DNA of 64,000 nt from DATFVA01 sp963747755 (GCA_963747755.1 CAVVGK010000014.1:992001-1056000), one strand, 5' to 3'; shown: positions 8,826 to 17,128, counted from the stretch's first letter. Made by a program: numbers and translations. The notes: generated from the letters alone by a model not told the origin.

Positions 8826-9122
8826 TTAAGCTTCTTGGTCCGAAAGGTATTCTTTTAATGCAACGTCAAGTTTATCAACGATTGCCATAATTACTGCATC
8901 AACAGGTTTATTTTTTGTGAATTCAGTTTGCCTTGATGAACTGCCGGTAGCAACGAGCACTACCTCCCCTTCTCCGGCTCCAACGCTGTCAACAGCTACA
9001 ACAAAATGATCTTTTTCATTCAGTTCGAGATCCAGTTGTCTGACTATAAGAAATTTTGCCCCAACAAGATTTTCATCTTTCCTGGTTGACCAGACAGTAC
9101 CGATTACTTTTCCTAAAAACAT
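8826..9122 (-). CDS. EutN/CcmL-type microcompartment vertex protein, copy 2
   Basis: 98 residues, same BMC-P fold as its downstream neighbour: MFLGKVIGTVWSTRK, then VAVDSVGAGEGEVVLVATGSS and VDAVIMAIVDKLDV. A GEGE/GPGE-like loop and alanine/glycine pattern are typical of the pentamer. An ATG three codons further upstream exists, but AAGGA abuts it directly, while AAGGA is eight bases from the ATG at 9120-9122; I therefore use the latter. First gene of a probable unit vertex-vertex-rpoD-NlpC with a good promoter about 45 bases upstream. Which of the pair fills the vertices of which shell cannot be told. Confidence 0.9.
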   Translation of the reverse strand: MFLGKVIGTVWSTRKDENLVGAKFLIVRQLDLELNEKDHFVVAVDSVGAGEGEVVLVATGSSSRQTEFTKNKPVDAVIMAIVDKLDVALKEYLSDQEA

Positions 9123-9158
9123 GTAGAACATCCTTATGATTCATTTGCTGACGTGGTT

Positions 9159-9187
9159 AATATACTTTTCATTTTTAATAAATTCAA
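9159..9187 (-). promoter_or_regulatory. putative promoter for the vertex-protein/rpoD unit
   Basis: Minus strand: TTGAAT (9182-9187), 17-base spacer, TATATT (9159-9164). Same spacing as the other promoters in the window; the trailing TTTG is not complete (TATATTAA). Located 37 bases upstream of the vertex-protein ATG. Confidence 0.55.
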
Positions 9188-9246
9188 TCATCTGCAATAC
9201 GGAAGGAATTTAATATGTGATTAATATAGCTCTCGAAAAACCTTCA

Positions 9247-10404
9247 TCACCTTAAAAAGCTTTCACCCTTTAAGTTATTCCGTATATTAAAGAAATCGGA
9301 TATGGTTTTTCCTGCATCGGAATAAGTTTTCCGGATTCCAAGGTCCCTTATTTCAGATTGATTATAATAAAAAATTAATGGTACATATTCGCGGCTATGA
9401 TCAGTACTTATGGTAGTGGGATCATTTCCATGATCGGCAGTGAGAATCATTGCATCGCTGCTGTCAAGATTATCCAGAAATTCAGGTAAAAAACTATCAA
9501 ATTTCTTTAAGGCATCAGCAAAGCCTGCGGGATCGTTTCTATGTCCGAAATAGACATCAAAATCCACCAGGTTAGCAAAGATAAAGCTTCCTGAAAACTC
9601 CTCTGAAGCCTTCATCAGTTCCCTGCATCCCTCATCATTGGATTTTGTTTTGCGGGGATGACTTATGCCGCGGTGATTGAATAGATCGTTGATTTTTCCT
9701 ATTGCAATAGTGTTTATATTATTATCGGAAAGGACATCTAGTATTGTTTTATCGGGGGGATCAAGAGAATAGTCTTTACGGCTGGTGGTCCTGGCAAAAC
9801 TTCCCGGTTCCCCAATAAAAGGTCTGGCTATTACTCTTCCAACCATTAAAGGCGGCGTTAAAACCTGTTCTCTGGTTATTTCACAGATTTCATACAATCT
9901 TTCAAGTGGAATTACATTTTCATGCGCAGCTATCTGAAATACCGAATCAGCTGAGGTGTAAATTATCGGGTAGCTCGTTTCCAGGTGTTTCTGGCCTAAC
10001 TCTTTAATTATTTCTGTACCCGAAGCGGCCTTATTTCCCAATACCCCGCTGGAGCCGGTAAGCTTTTTAAACTTTTCTATAATTTCATCAGGAAAACCGT
10101 CAGGGAAGTAAGAAAAGTCAATATCTACATACAATCCTCCAAGCTCCCAGTGTCCGGTCGTAGAATCTTTTCCTTTTGATATTTCCCTCAGCTTTCCAAA
10201 GGAAGCAAGTGGTTTAGATTCGGGAGGCACCCCTCTTAGATTTTCTATGTTTCCCAAACCGAGTTTCTGCAGGTTTGGAAGTTTCAAATCTGCATATTCA
10301 GATATGTGTTTAAGTGTATTGCTGCTGGTATCGCCGTAATCACCCGCATCGGGTAATTCTCCAATACCCACTCCATCGAGGATAATAAGGAAGAAATTAT
10401 TCAC
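9247..10404 (-). CDS. deoB: phosphopentomutase
   Basis: 385 residues. Interconverts ribose-1-phosphate and ribose-5-phosphate (and the deoxy forms) in nucleoside salvage; an alkaline-phosphatase superfamily metalloenzyme with two Mn ions. Metal and active-site motifs are intact: LDGVGIGELPDA at 9-20 (Asp10 is a metal ligand), KDSTTGHWEL, and near the C-terminus TADHGNDPT followed by DHSREYVPL. The start is GTG (10402-10404), 16 bases after the stop of the GAF/GGDEF gene, so the two are probably cotranscribed. Its product feeds deoxyribose-phosphate breakdown, which in some bacteria is housed in microcompartments; two vertex genes lie directly downstream. Confidence 0.95.
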   Translation of the reverse strand: MNNFFLIILDGVGIGELPDAGDYGDTSSNTLKHISEYADLKLPNLQKLGLGNIENLRGVPPESKPLASFGKLREISKGKDSTTGHWELGGLYVDIDFSYFPDGFPDEIIEKFKKLTGSSGVLGNKAASGTEIIKELGQKHLETSYPIIYTSADSVFQIAAHENVIPLERLYEICEITREQVLTPPLMVGRVIARPFIGEPGSFARTTSRKDYSLDPPDKTILDVLSDNNINTIAIGKINDLFNHRGISHPRKTKSNDEGCRELMKASEEFSGSFIFANLVDFDVYFGHRNDPAGFADALKKFDSFLPEFLDNLDSSDAMILTADHGNDPTTISTDHSREYVPLIFYYNQSEIRDLGIRKTYSDAGKTISDFFNIRNNLKGESFLR

Positions 10405-10420
10405 TTATTGCTGTAAGATT

Positions 10421-12268
10421 TTAATTAATGTTCCTGACAGAATTACCGCCTCTTTCAAGTGCCTTCTGCAGAGCGAGATCTGCGTTGTGCAGAACTTCAT
10501 CAACATCGATTTTGCCAGTAGAAGAAGCAACCCCGACAGAAATTGTGTATGTAGTCTGTTTGGAAACGACTGCGATCGGTTTCCTTGCTATTTTAACCCT
10601 GAGCTTTTCAGCCCAAAGGAAGACCTCTTTAGTATTAGAACTGAAGAAATACACAGCAAAAACTTTCTCTCCTATCCTGCCGAATAAATTAAGAGGTGTC
10701 ATTTCTTTTCTAATAGTCTCAGCTACCGTAGAAAGTACCTTCGGCAGTGGATTTCCATCAAATAACGATTCCTGTTCCAGAAAGTCATCAATTTTAATCA
10801 AGGCTACTGCTCCTGAAGCCTGTACTTTTTCAGCTTTAATAAGATCGGCGCTCAGTCTTTCCTTAAAGGTGTCGGTGTTCAATACCTTGGTTTCAACATC
10901 GACAGCCAGGTAGCTCTTCAGCAGAGCCTGGGTCGAATAAGAATAAATTACGAATGATAATATGTTCATTGCGTTTTTAAGAAACTGTACATCAGCATTT
11001 GAAAAGGCATTCTTTTTTAGACTCTCAAAACAGAGAACACCATAGTTCTGACTATTATAGATCAGAGGCATTGCAAGAAATGAACCGTCAAAACTTACAT
11101 CTTCAACTTTGGAATATCTTTTATATTGGTCACCGGAGGTGTCATCAATCTTCACCGGAATACCTGTTATAATGCTCTTACCGACAAGGGTTCCGTTTAG
11201 TTCAATCTCAAGGCTTTCGCCTATATACTTCAGCGATGTATTATTAATGATTTTTACTGTCCTGAACTTCTGTTCCAGCGGATAAAAATAAACGAAAGCG
11301 AATGCATCCCAGTTCAGCAGAAAGCCTACTGAATTGTAGATAGTCTGGATCAGCTCTGAATCAGAATTAAATTTACTCTCGGGACCGATTAAATTCAGCA
11401 GTCCTTTTAACCTTTGCTGGGATACGTTATCGGCGTGTTTCTCCTCAAATATAGAGATTATCATCGTAATAACCCGGACGAACCTTCCAAGCGCGTATAT
11501 CGTTTCAATTCCGAAGGCATCTCCTACTTTAGAATCAACTGCTATTATTGCAATAAGCGATTTATCATAAAATAGCGGAACTCCGACAAAGCTTCTTATG
11601 CCCTGGACGGCCGTGTAATACCTGATAACATCAGCTTCAGCTGCGGGAGAAATATCGCTAAGCAATTCAGGCTCTCCCTTCTGGACTATCTTGCTTAAGA
11701 TATCGTCTTCGATATCCAGCTTGCGGTTAACAAGCTCATCTGTATTGGAAACAAATTTTTCTATTGAAAGCTTATCTTTCTTTTTATTATACCAGAAAAA
11801 GATGGCAGTATTGGCAGAATAAGCTTCCTTGATTACAGTGAGCATTTTTTCCAATACGAATCCAAACTGTCCGTCGTGTCCGACTTCCTCAGGGAGTGCT
11901 TCATTAGCAATTTCTTCAAATCTTTCCTTAAGATCAGGAGGCTTTAGCGTGGTTTTAGATGTGTTGTATTCCGGCACATAATTGTCTGAAGTAATGATCT
12001 CAGGCTGGCTGCCGGAAATTATCTTGAAAGAATCTTCATAATCATGTCTCGGTTCACTTGGAATATCAGGAGGGTCCTCCTCCTCGAGAGTTGAAAAAGA
12101 TTTGTCAAACCGGATGGAATCACGAAGGAAAATGATAAATGCAACATAGATAATGATTACCGCTATAGTTATCAGCCTGATTACGGGATCATCTGTTAGA
12201 AATAAAACAGCAGCCAGAACGGGAACCAGTGAGAATATCAGGATTCTTTTCTTTTGTCTTCGATCCAT
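10421..12268 (-). CDS. membrane-anchored GAF-GAF-degenerate GGDEF sensor protein
   Basis: 615 residues. Two N-terminal membrane helices (about 8-24 and 30-48), a charged linker, two GAF-like domains (about 137-275 and 303-442), and a C-terminal GGDEF-fold domain (about 455-612). The active-site loop reads FGRIGEKVFAVYF at 529-541, so the GGDEF motif is GEKVF: the metal/catalytic acidic pair is lost. The domain is therefore more likely a regulatory or nucleotide-sensing module than a diguanylate cyclase. The GAF domains presumably sense a small ligand or redox state. It begins an operon with deoB downstream; no functional link between the two is evident. Confidence 0.8.
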   Translation of the reverse strand: MDRRQKKRILIFSLVPVLAAVLFLTDDPVIRLITIAVIIIYVAFIIFLRDSIRFDKSFSTLEEEDPPDIPSEPRHDYEDSFKIISGSQPEIITSDNYVPEYNTSKTTLKPPDLKERFEEIANEALPEEVGHDGQFGFVLEKMLTVIKEAYSANTAIFFWYNKKKDKLSIEKFVSNTDELVNRKLDIEDDILSKIVQKGEPELLSDISPAAEADVIRYYTAVQGIRSFVGVPLFYDKSLIAIIAVDSKVGDAFGIETIYALGRFVRVITMIISIFEEKHADNVSQQRLKGLLNLIGPESKFNSDSELIQTIYNSVGFLLNWDAFAFVYFYPLEQKFRTVKIINNTSLKYIGESLEIELNGTLVGKSIITGIPVKIDDTSGDQYKRYSKVEDVSFDGSFLAMPLIYNSQNYGVLCFESLKKNAFSNADVQFLKNAMNILSFVIYSYSTQALLKSYLAVDVETKVLNTDTFKERLSADLIKAEKVQASGAVALIKIDDFLEQESLFDGNPLPKVLSTVAETIRKEMTPLNLFGRIGEKVFAVYFFSSNTKEVFLWAEKLRVKIARKPIAVVSKQTTYTISVGVASSTGKIDVDEVLHNADLALQKALERGGNSVRNIN

Positions 12269-12304
12269 ATTCGAGTGAAAAATTGGAAGATAAAAATTGA
12301 AGTA

Positions 12305-12333
12305 AATATATACTTACTCTTTAATAATAGCAA
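12305..12333 (-). promoter_or_regulatory. putative promoter for the GAF/GGDEF-deoB unit
   Basis: Minus strand: TTGCTA (12328-12333), 17-base spacer, TATATTTA (12303-12310). It lies about 35 bases upstream of the ATG, in the 86-bp gap after engB. Confidence 0.55.
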
Positions 12334-12353
12334 ACTCAGGAAGCTTTTATATC

Positions 12354-12947
12354 TTATGAGAAAAACAATTTAGAAAGATGTTTCAGGACTTCCTTCCTTC
12401 CGGTTTTCTTAACCGCTGAATGGAACATAAGGTTTTCACCGTCTATCAGCTCAGGAAAATACAGTCGGATATTCTTCTTAGCGGTAGAAATTTCGGACTG
12501 TTTAAGTTTATCTGACTTATTCAGGAGTACCAGGTACGGTATATTTTGTTGTCTCAATAATTCATTCAGCTTTATGTCAAGTTCTGTGGGGTTATGGCGG
12601 CTGTCAATCAGGTGGATAGCCAGGGCGATATGGCCGGAAAGCGAGATATATTCGGATATTATTCTGCCCCAGTATTCTCTTTCCTTCAAACTGGTTTTTG
12701 CATAGCCGTATCCCGGCAGATCAACCAGGTAAAAATTATCGTCTATCCTGTAATAATTGATGGACCTGGTCTTGCCAGGTGTAGAACTAATTTTTGCCAG
12801 GTTCTTCCTGTTAAACAGAGAATTAATAAAGGAGGATTTGCCGACATTTGACCTCCCGCATAATATAACCTCAGGAAGTCTCTCCAGGGGTAAATCTTTT
12901 ACATTATAAACAGATTTTATGAATTGCTGCTGTTCAAACATAGACAT
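12354..12947 (-). CDS. engB: ribosome biogenesis GTPase EngB/YsxC
   Basis: 197 residues from the ATG at 12945-12947. A small TRAFAC GTPase needed for assembly of the large ribosomal subunit. G1 is GRSNVGKSS, the switch region has TPGKTRSINYY, G3 is DLPGYGYA and G4 is NKSDKL, all in canonical order and spacing. An upstream in-frame GTG would start inside the loop of the rplQ terminator hairpin and adds a hydrophobic run not found in the family, so I prefer MSMFEQQQ (or the second Met two codons later). No clear ribosome site. It follows the ribosomal protein block in the same direction and may depend on read-through. Confidence 0.93.
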   Translation of the reverse strand: MSMFEQQQFIKSVYNVKDLPLERLPEVILCGRSNVGKSSFINSLFNRKNLAKISSTPGKTRSINYYRIDDNFYLVDLPGYGYAKTSLKEREYWGRIISEYISLSGHIALAIHLIDSRHNPTELDIKLNELLRQQNIPYLVLLNKSDKLKQSEISTAKKNIRLYFPELIDGENLMFHSAVKKTGRKEVLKHLSKLFFS

Positions 12948-12952
12948 ATAAT

Positions 12953-12988
12953 AAAAAAGAGTAACCGGAAACACCGGTTACTCTTTTT
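12953..12988 (-). terminator. terminator of the str-S10-spc-alpha transcript (bidirectional shape)
   Basis: 10-bp perfect stem GAGTAACCGG (12959-12968), 5-base loop, CCGGTTACTC (12974-12983). An A run lies on the left (12953-12958) and a T run on the right (12984-12988), so on the minus strand the stem is followed by six U. It is 20 bases past the rplQ stop and only a few bases before the chosen engB start. Confidence 0.9.
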
Positions 12989-13007
12989 ATAGGGTGATTT
13001 AAGTTTC

Positions 13008-13499
13008 TTATTTGTTCTTTTCTGCAGGAGTCTCTTCGACTACCTGTGCATCGGGAATCTCCTGGCCCTTATCAGCTTCTTTCCTGGCTCGTCTTTCCTC
13101 TCGCTTCGACTTTTGCTCCTCTGCCTTTGCATTTATCACATCGTTATAATCGACCAGTTCAAGTATAGCCATACTCGCAGCATCGCCGATTCTGTTGCCA
13201 AGCTTTATAACCCTGGTGTATCCGCCCGGACGCTCACCGATTTTAGGAACTATCTCACTGAAAAGCTCTTTTACCACTTCTTTATCATGAATATGACTCA
13301 TCACCTGTCTCATAGAATGAAGGTCGTTTTTCCTTGCCTTGGTAATCAGAGATTCAACATGCCTTCTGGCTTCTTTTGCCTTTGCTTCAGTTGTTTTTAT
13401 TCTTTTATGCTTCAGCAATGAAGTTGCAAGTGCGTTCATTAAAGCAGCACGGTGGCTTGCAGTTCTTTTTAATTTTCTTCCTTTATTCCTATGTCTCAT
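13008..13499 (-). CDS. rplQ: 50S ribosomal protein L17
   Basis: 163 residues; binds near the polypeptide exit of the large subunit. The start MRHRNKGRKLKRTASHRAAL and the GGYTRVIKLGNRIGDAA segment identify it. The conserved core ends near residue 118; beyond it is a 45-residue highly charged tail (EEQKSKREERRARKEADK and on) absent from E. coli L17, probably disordered. Last gene of the alpha operon, 21 bases after rpoA, and followed by the operon's terminator. Confidence 0.97.
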   Translation of the reverse strand: MRHRNKGRKLKRTASHRAALMNALATSLLKHKRIKTTEAKAKEARRHVESLITKARKNDLHSMRQVMSHIHDKEVVKELFSEIVPKIGERPGGYTRVIKLGNRIGDAASMAILELVDYNDVINAKAEEQKSKREERRARKEADKGQEIPDAQVVEETPAEKNK

Positions 13500-13520
13500 T
13501 GATAAGCCTTTAATTCAAGA

Positions 13521-14516
13521 TTAGTTTGTTTCAGTTTCTTCCTTGAGATACTTGTCTACGTCCATTCCGAACTCAAGTCCCATATTTTCTACGATCTCCA
13601 TCAGCTCTGCAAGTGACTTTCGTCCGAAATTCCTGAACCTGAGCATTTCAGATTCATCTCTTCTGACTAGCTCAGCAAGGTTTTTAATATTCGCAGCTTT
13701 CAGACAGTTATGCGATCTCACGCTTAATTCAAGATCATCCACAGAGGTTAAGAGGATTTTTCTAACTCTTTCGAATTCTGTATCCTTCTGGCTTACCGCC
13801 TGTTCCTCTTCCTGTTCAATATCAAAATTAATGAAAAGCTGAATATGATCTCTTAATATTTTTGCAGCCTGTGTAAGGGCGTCATCAGGAGTGATTGATC
13901 CGTCAGTATAAATTTCAATTGTTAATTTTTCGTAATCATTCTTGTCGCCGATTCTCACATTCTCAACATCATATTTGATGTTCTTAATCGGGGTAAATAT
14001 GGAGTCAATAGGAATTACGCCGATGGTCTGGTCAGGCGAAACATTCTCTGAAGACGGAACATATCCTGTGCCTTTTCCGACTCTAAGTTCAATATCAAAC
14101 TTGGCACTTTTATTAAGAGTAGCTATATGGAGTTCCGGATTAAGAATTTCTATTTCGTTGCTGCTTTTCTGAATATCAGAAGCAGAAAATTCTCCATCGC
14201 CATTAAAAGAAATTTCAATTTTGTTAGGTTTCTTACTGAGGAGTTTCATACGTACCTGTTTCAGGTTCAATATAATTTCAGAAACATCTTCAACAACACC
14301 TTCTATAGTAGTGAATTCGTGCAGTACACCGCTGAATTTTACGGACGTAATGGCAGCGCCGGTCAGGGATGATAATAATACTCTCCTCAGTGAATTGCCA
14401 AGCGTTACACCATAACCGCGCTCAAGCGGCTGTAATGAAAATTTACCATAAGTATTCGAATAACTTGACTCATCTAATACAACAGTTTCGGGCATTTTTA
14501 AATATGAAACACTCAT
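13521..14516 (-). CDS. rpoA: RNA polymerase alpha subunit
   Basis: 331 residues; its dimer nucleates core enzyme assembly (N-terminal domain, about 1-235) and its C-terminal domain (about 255-320) touches UP elements and activators. LERGYGVTLGNSLRRVLLSSLTGAA, split here as family hallmark, is at about 32-56; the C-terminal domain has the LELSVRSHNCL and NFGRKSLAEL helix-hairpin-helix signatures. Located between rpsD and rplQ as in most bacteria. The N-terminal MSVSYLKMPE extension is a few residues longer than E. coli, with no better downstream start. Confidence 0.98.
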   Translation of the reverse strand: MSVSYLKMPETVVLDESSYSNTYGKFSLQPLERGYGVTLGNSLRRVLLSSLTGAAITSVKFSGVLHEFTTIEGVVEDVSEIILNLKQVRMKLLSKKPNKIEISFNGDGEFSASDIQKSSNEIEILNPELHIATLNKSAKFDIELRVGKGTGYVPSSENVSPDQTIGVIPIDSIFTPIKNIKYDVENVRIGDKNDYEKLTIEIYTDGSITPDDALTQAAKILRDHIQLFINFDIEQEEEQAVSQKDTEFERVRKILLTSVDDLELSVRSHNCLKAANIKNLAELVRRDESEMLRFRNFGRKSLAELMEIVENMGLEFGMDVDKYLKEETETN

Positions 14517-14554
14517 TTAGTTATCCTCTAAGATTAATCTTAAAATTCTAATTA

Positions 14555-15181
14555 TTATTTTGAGTAAAGCTCAACAACTAACTGTTCATTAGCATTTAGA
14601 GGAACGTCAACTCTTTCCGGAACCTGCAAAAATGTTCCCGACAGGGATGCTTTATCAATCGACAGCCATGAATAAGTGGAATCCTTAACTCTTCTTAAAG
14701 ATCCATGAATGGCATCGAGTTTTTTACTCTTTTCCTTAATTTTAATTATGTCGCCTGCAGAAAGAATATAAGACGGAATATCAACGAGTCTTTCATTCAC
14801 AATTATATGCCTGTGTCTTATAAGCTGTCTGGCCTGCTTCCTTGAGGAGGCAAATCCAACACGGTAAACTACATTATCCAGTCTGCTCTCCAGTATCTTT
14901 ACAAGGTTATCACCGGTAATGCCCTTAGCCTTATTCGCTTTCTCAAAATAATTTCTGAATTGGGTTTCCAGTAGTCCGTAGATTCTTTTGATTTTCTGCT
15001 TTTCACGCAGCTGAATCCCGTATTCAGAAACCTTTGATCTTCTTGAATTTCCATGTTGTCCCGGAGGATAATTTCTTATTTCAACAGGACATTTTTCAGT
15101 GAAGCACTTCTGTCCTTTCAAAAACAACTTTTGTCTTTCTCTTCTGCACAACTTGCAAACTGAATCTGTGTATCTTGCCAT
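14555..15181 (-). CDS. rpsD: 30S ribosomal protein S4
   Basis: 208 residues; primary 16S rRNA binder that starts small-subunit assembly. This is the zinc-binding form: Cys9, Cys12, Cys26 and Cys31 form a C-X2-C...C-X4-C knuckle near the N-terminus. The S4 RNA-binding domain (about 98-160) contains SRLDNVVYRVGFASSRKQAR and the RHIIVNERLVDIPSY segment. Lies between rpsK and rpoA, 22 bases downstream of rpsK. Confidence 0.98.
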   Translation of the reverse strand: MARYTDSVCKLCRRERQKLFLKGQKCFTEKCPVEIRNYPPGQHGNSRRSKVSEYGIQLREKQKIKRIYGLLETQFRNYFEKANKAKGITGDNLVKILESRLDNVVYRVGFASSRKQARQLIRHRHIIVNERLVDIPSYILSAGDIIKIKEKSKKLDAIHGSLRRVKDSTYSWLSIDKASLSGTFLQVPERVDVPLNANEQLVVELYSK

Positions 15182-15203
15182 TTAGTTAATTCTCCAAAAT
15201 AAT

Positions 15204-15590
15204 TTAAACTCTTCTTTTCTTAGGAGGTCTGCATCCATTATGAGGTATTGGCGTTACATCTTTAATGGACGATACTTCCAGACCAGCTGTATTTAATGCT
15301 CTTATAGCTGCTTCTCTTCCTGAACCTGGTCCTTTGACCAGTACCTCTACTCTACGTAATCCTAGATCGTATGCCTCTTTAGCAGCAGCTTCTGCAGAAA
15401 CCTGTGCAGCATACGGGGTATTTTTCCTTGATCCCTTAAAACCGTTCTTACCCGCTGAAGACCAGGAGATCGTATTCCCATAAATATCCGTTAATGTCAC
15501 ATGCACATTATTAAAAGTAGCTTTTATATGAGCTACTCCGTTAGCATCTACATGTGTTTTCTTTTTAGTTTTCTTTACTACTTTAGCCAA
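15204..15590 (-). CDS. rpsK: 30S ribosomal protein S11
   Basis: 128 residues; sits on the platform near the Shine-Dalgarno/anti-Shine-Dalgarno helix. Family signatures: HIKATFNNVHVTLTDIYGN, GSRKNTPYAAQ and the C-terminal VTPIPHNGCRPPKKRRV. The basic N-terminus (KVVKKTKKKTH) is usual. Between rpsM and rpsD. Confidence 0.98.
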   Translation of the reverse strand: MAKVVKKTKKKTHVDANGVAHIKATFNNVHVTLTDIYGNTISWSSAGKNGFKGSRKNTPYAAQVSAEAAAKEAYDLGLRRVEVLVKGPGSGREAAIRALNTAGLEVSSIKDVTPIPHNGCRPPKKRRV

Positions 15591-15613
15591 TTTATATCCT
15601 CCAGTTATCTCAA

Positions 15614-15997
15614 TTACTTCTTAGTCGGAGTTTTCTTCTTACCGGCGACAGTTTTCCTCTTACCTTTACGGGTACGGGAATTTGTCCGGGTCCTTTGACC
15701 GCGTGCAGGAAGTCCTCTTCTATGCCTTAATCCGCGGTATGTTCCGATGTCCATTAATCTCTTAATATTCTGCTGTACTTCAGAGCGAAGCGCTCCTTCT
15801 ACCTTATAATCAGCAGTTATAGCAGCTCTTATCTGGGCTACTTCTTCATCAGTTAATTCTGACACCTTCTTATCCGGATTAACACCCGACTTTGAAAGAA
15901 TCTCCTTAGAGATTGAAGGGCCGATGCCAAATATATATTGTAAGCCAAATAAAACTTTTTTATTCTTGGGTAAATCTACTCCTGATATACGAGCCAA
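15614..15997 (-). CDS. rpsM: 30S ribosomal protein S13
   Basis: 127 residues; head protein that contacts the P-site tRNA and the large subunit. Begins MARISGVDLPKNKKVLFGLQ, with YIFGIGPS helix-hairpin-helix, and ends in the conserved basic tail (GLRHRRGLPARGQRTRTNSR). Preceded by a GGAAGGAGAATTTA ribosome site. Between rpmJ and rpsK in the alpha operon. Confidence 0.98.
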   Translation of the reverse strand: MARISGVDLPKNKKVLFGLQYIFGIGPSISKEILSKSGVNPDKKVSELTDEEVAQIRAAITADYKVEGALRSEVQQNIKRLMDIGTYRGLRHRRGLPARGQRTRTNSRTRKGKRKTVAGKKKTPTKK

Positions 15998-16019
15998 TTA
16001 AATTCTCCTTCCTAAAATA

Positions 16020-16133
16020 TTAACCCTGACGTTGTTTGTGTTTAGGATTTTTGCAAATAACCCTCACTACGCCTTTGCGCTTAATTACTTTGCAGTTATC
16101 GCATATTTTTTTTACTGATGCTCTTACTTTCAT
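16020..16133 (-). CDS. rpmJ: 50S ribosomal protein L36
   Basis: 37 residues, ATG at 16131-16133 to TAA at 16020-16022. It reads MKVRASVKKICDNCKVIKRK and ends NPKHKQRQG. The zinc ligands of the C+ type are complete: Cys11, Cys14, Cys27 and His32. It lies in its usual place between infA and rpsM. Confidence 0.97.
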   Translation of the reverse strand: MKVRASVKKICDNCKVIKRKGVVRVICKNPKHKQRQG

Positions 16134-16144
16134 TATAAACTCCG

Positions 16145-16363
16145 CTATTTATATCTATAGGTAATTCTACCTTTGGTTAAGTCGTATGGAGATAATTCCA
16201 CGGATACTTTATCTCCAACAAGTATTTTAATAAAGTGCATTCTCATTTTACCTGAAATATGCGCAAGAATCTCATGCCCATTATCCAGTTTGACCTTGAA
16301 GTGAGCGTTTGGTAAAGTTTCGGTTACCACTCCGTCAACTTTTATTGGTCCTTGTTTAGCCAT
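16145..16363 (-). CDS. infA: translation initiation factor IF-1
   Basis: 72 residues, a single S1-like OB fold that occupies the 30S A site during initiation. Recognisable by GVVTETLPNAHFKVKLDNGH, SGKMRMHFIKILVGDKV and the terminal DLTKGRITYRYK. Its ATG abuts the stop of map (TAAATG), indicating coupled translation. Confidence 0.98.
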   Translation of the reverse strand: MAKQGPIKVDGVVTETLPNAHFKVKLDNGHEILAHISGKMRMHFIKILVGDKVSVELSPYDLTKGRITYRYK

Positions 16364-17128
16364 TTAGCATATAGTAAGTATTTCGGCCTTATGATCCGAT
16401 ATTAAAATCGTATGCTCAAAATGAGCAGAAGGTGAACCATCTCTTGTTAGTACCGTCCAGCCGTCTTCAGCTGTAAGTACACGGTAGTCACCAGCATTAA
16501 CCATTGGCTCAATTGCCAATGTCATACCATTTTTCAACTTCGCTCCGGTGCCTTTCTTTCCGAAGTTCGGTATGGATGGATCTTCATGTAAGTATTTACC
16601 TACTCCATGTCCGCATAAATCACGAACGATTGAAAAACCGTTTGCCTCTACATATGTCTGAACCGCGTATGATATGTCAAATACATGGTTCCCGGCCTGC
16701 GCTTCTTCTATACCTTTGTGGAGCGATTTTTCGGTCACATCCATTAGTTTCAACTTTTCTTCCGTTAATTCCCCGACAGCAACGGAGAGCGCTGCATCAC
16801 CAAAATAGCCGTTTTTATTAACGCCGACATCAAGAGAAACTATATCACCATTTTTAAGAACTCTTGGCCCCGGTATCCCATGAACAACTTCCTCGTTTAC
16901 AGATGAACAGATAGAAGCCGGGTAATCGATTGACGAACCGCCCTGGGAATAACCCTTAAAGGCAGCTTTTGCATCATTGCTTAGAATATAATCTTCAGCT
17001 ATCTGGTCTAATTCTTTAGTTGTAACACCGACTCTTACGTTAGCTTTCATAAGTTGTAAAGTCTCTGCAACTATTTTACAACTCTCTCTTATATAGTCTA
17101 TTTCTTTTTTAGTCTTTATATAAATCAC
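16364..17128 (-). CDS. map: methionine aminopeptidase, type I
   Basis: 254 residues; removes the initiator Met from nascent proteins. Pita-bread fold with a dinuclear metal centre: His in EEVVHGIPG, Asp in VSLDVG and in FGDAAL, His in CGHGVGKYLHEDP, Glu in AIEPM and Glu in FEHTI, all present. Start is GTG (17126-17128), overlapping the secY stop as TAGTG. Position between secY and infA is the classic Gram-positive/Bacteroidota arrangement. Confidence 0.97.
   Translation of the reverse strand: MIYIKTKKEIDYIRESCKIVAETLQLMKANVRVGVTTKELDQIAEDYILSNDAKAAFKGYSQGGSSIDYPASICSSVNEEVVHGIPGPRVLKNGDIVSLDVGVNKNGYFGDAALSVAVGELTEEKLKLMDVTEKSLHKGIEEAQAGNHVFDISYAVQTYVEANGFSIVRDLCGHGVGKYLHEDPSIPNFGKKGTGAKLKNGMTLAIEPMVNAGDYRVLTAEDGWTVLTRDGSPSAHFEHTILISDHKAEILTIC

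Noticed and set aside
10428..10913. 161-codon plus-strand frame opposite the GAF/GGDEF gene
   Set aside because: Antisense shadow; the minus-strand frame has clear domain architecture.
10421..12268. Active diguanylate cyclase
   Set aside because: The GGDEF motif is GEKVF, lacking the catalytic acidic residues.
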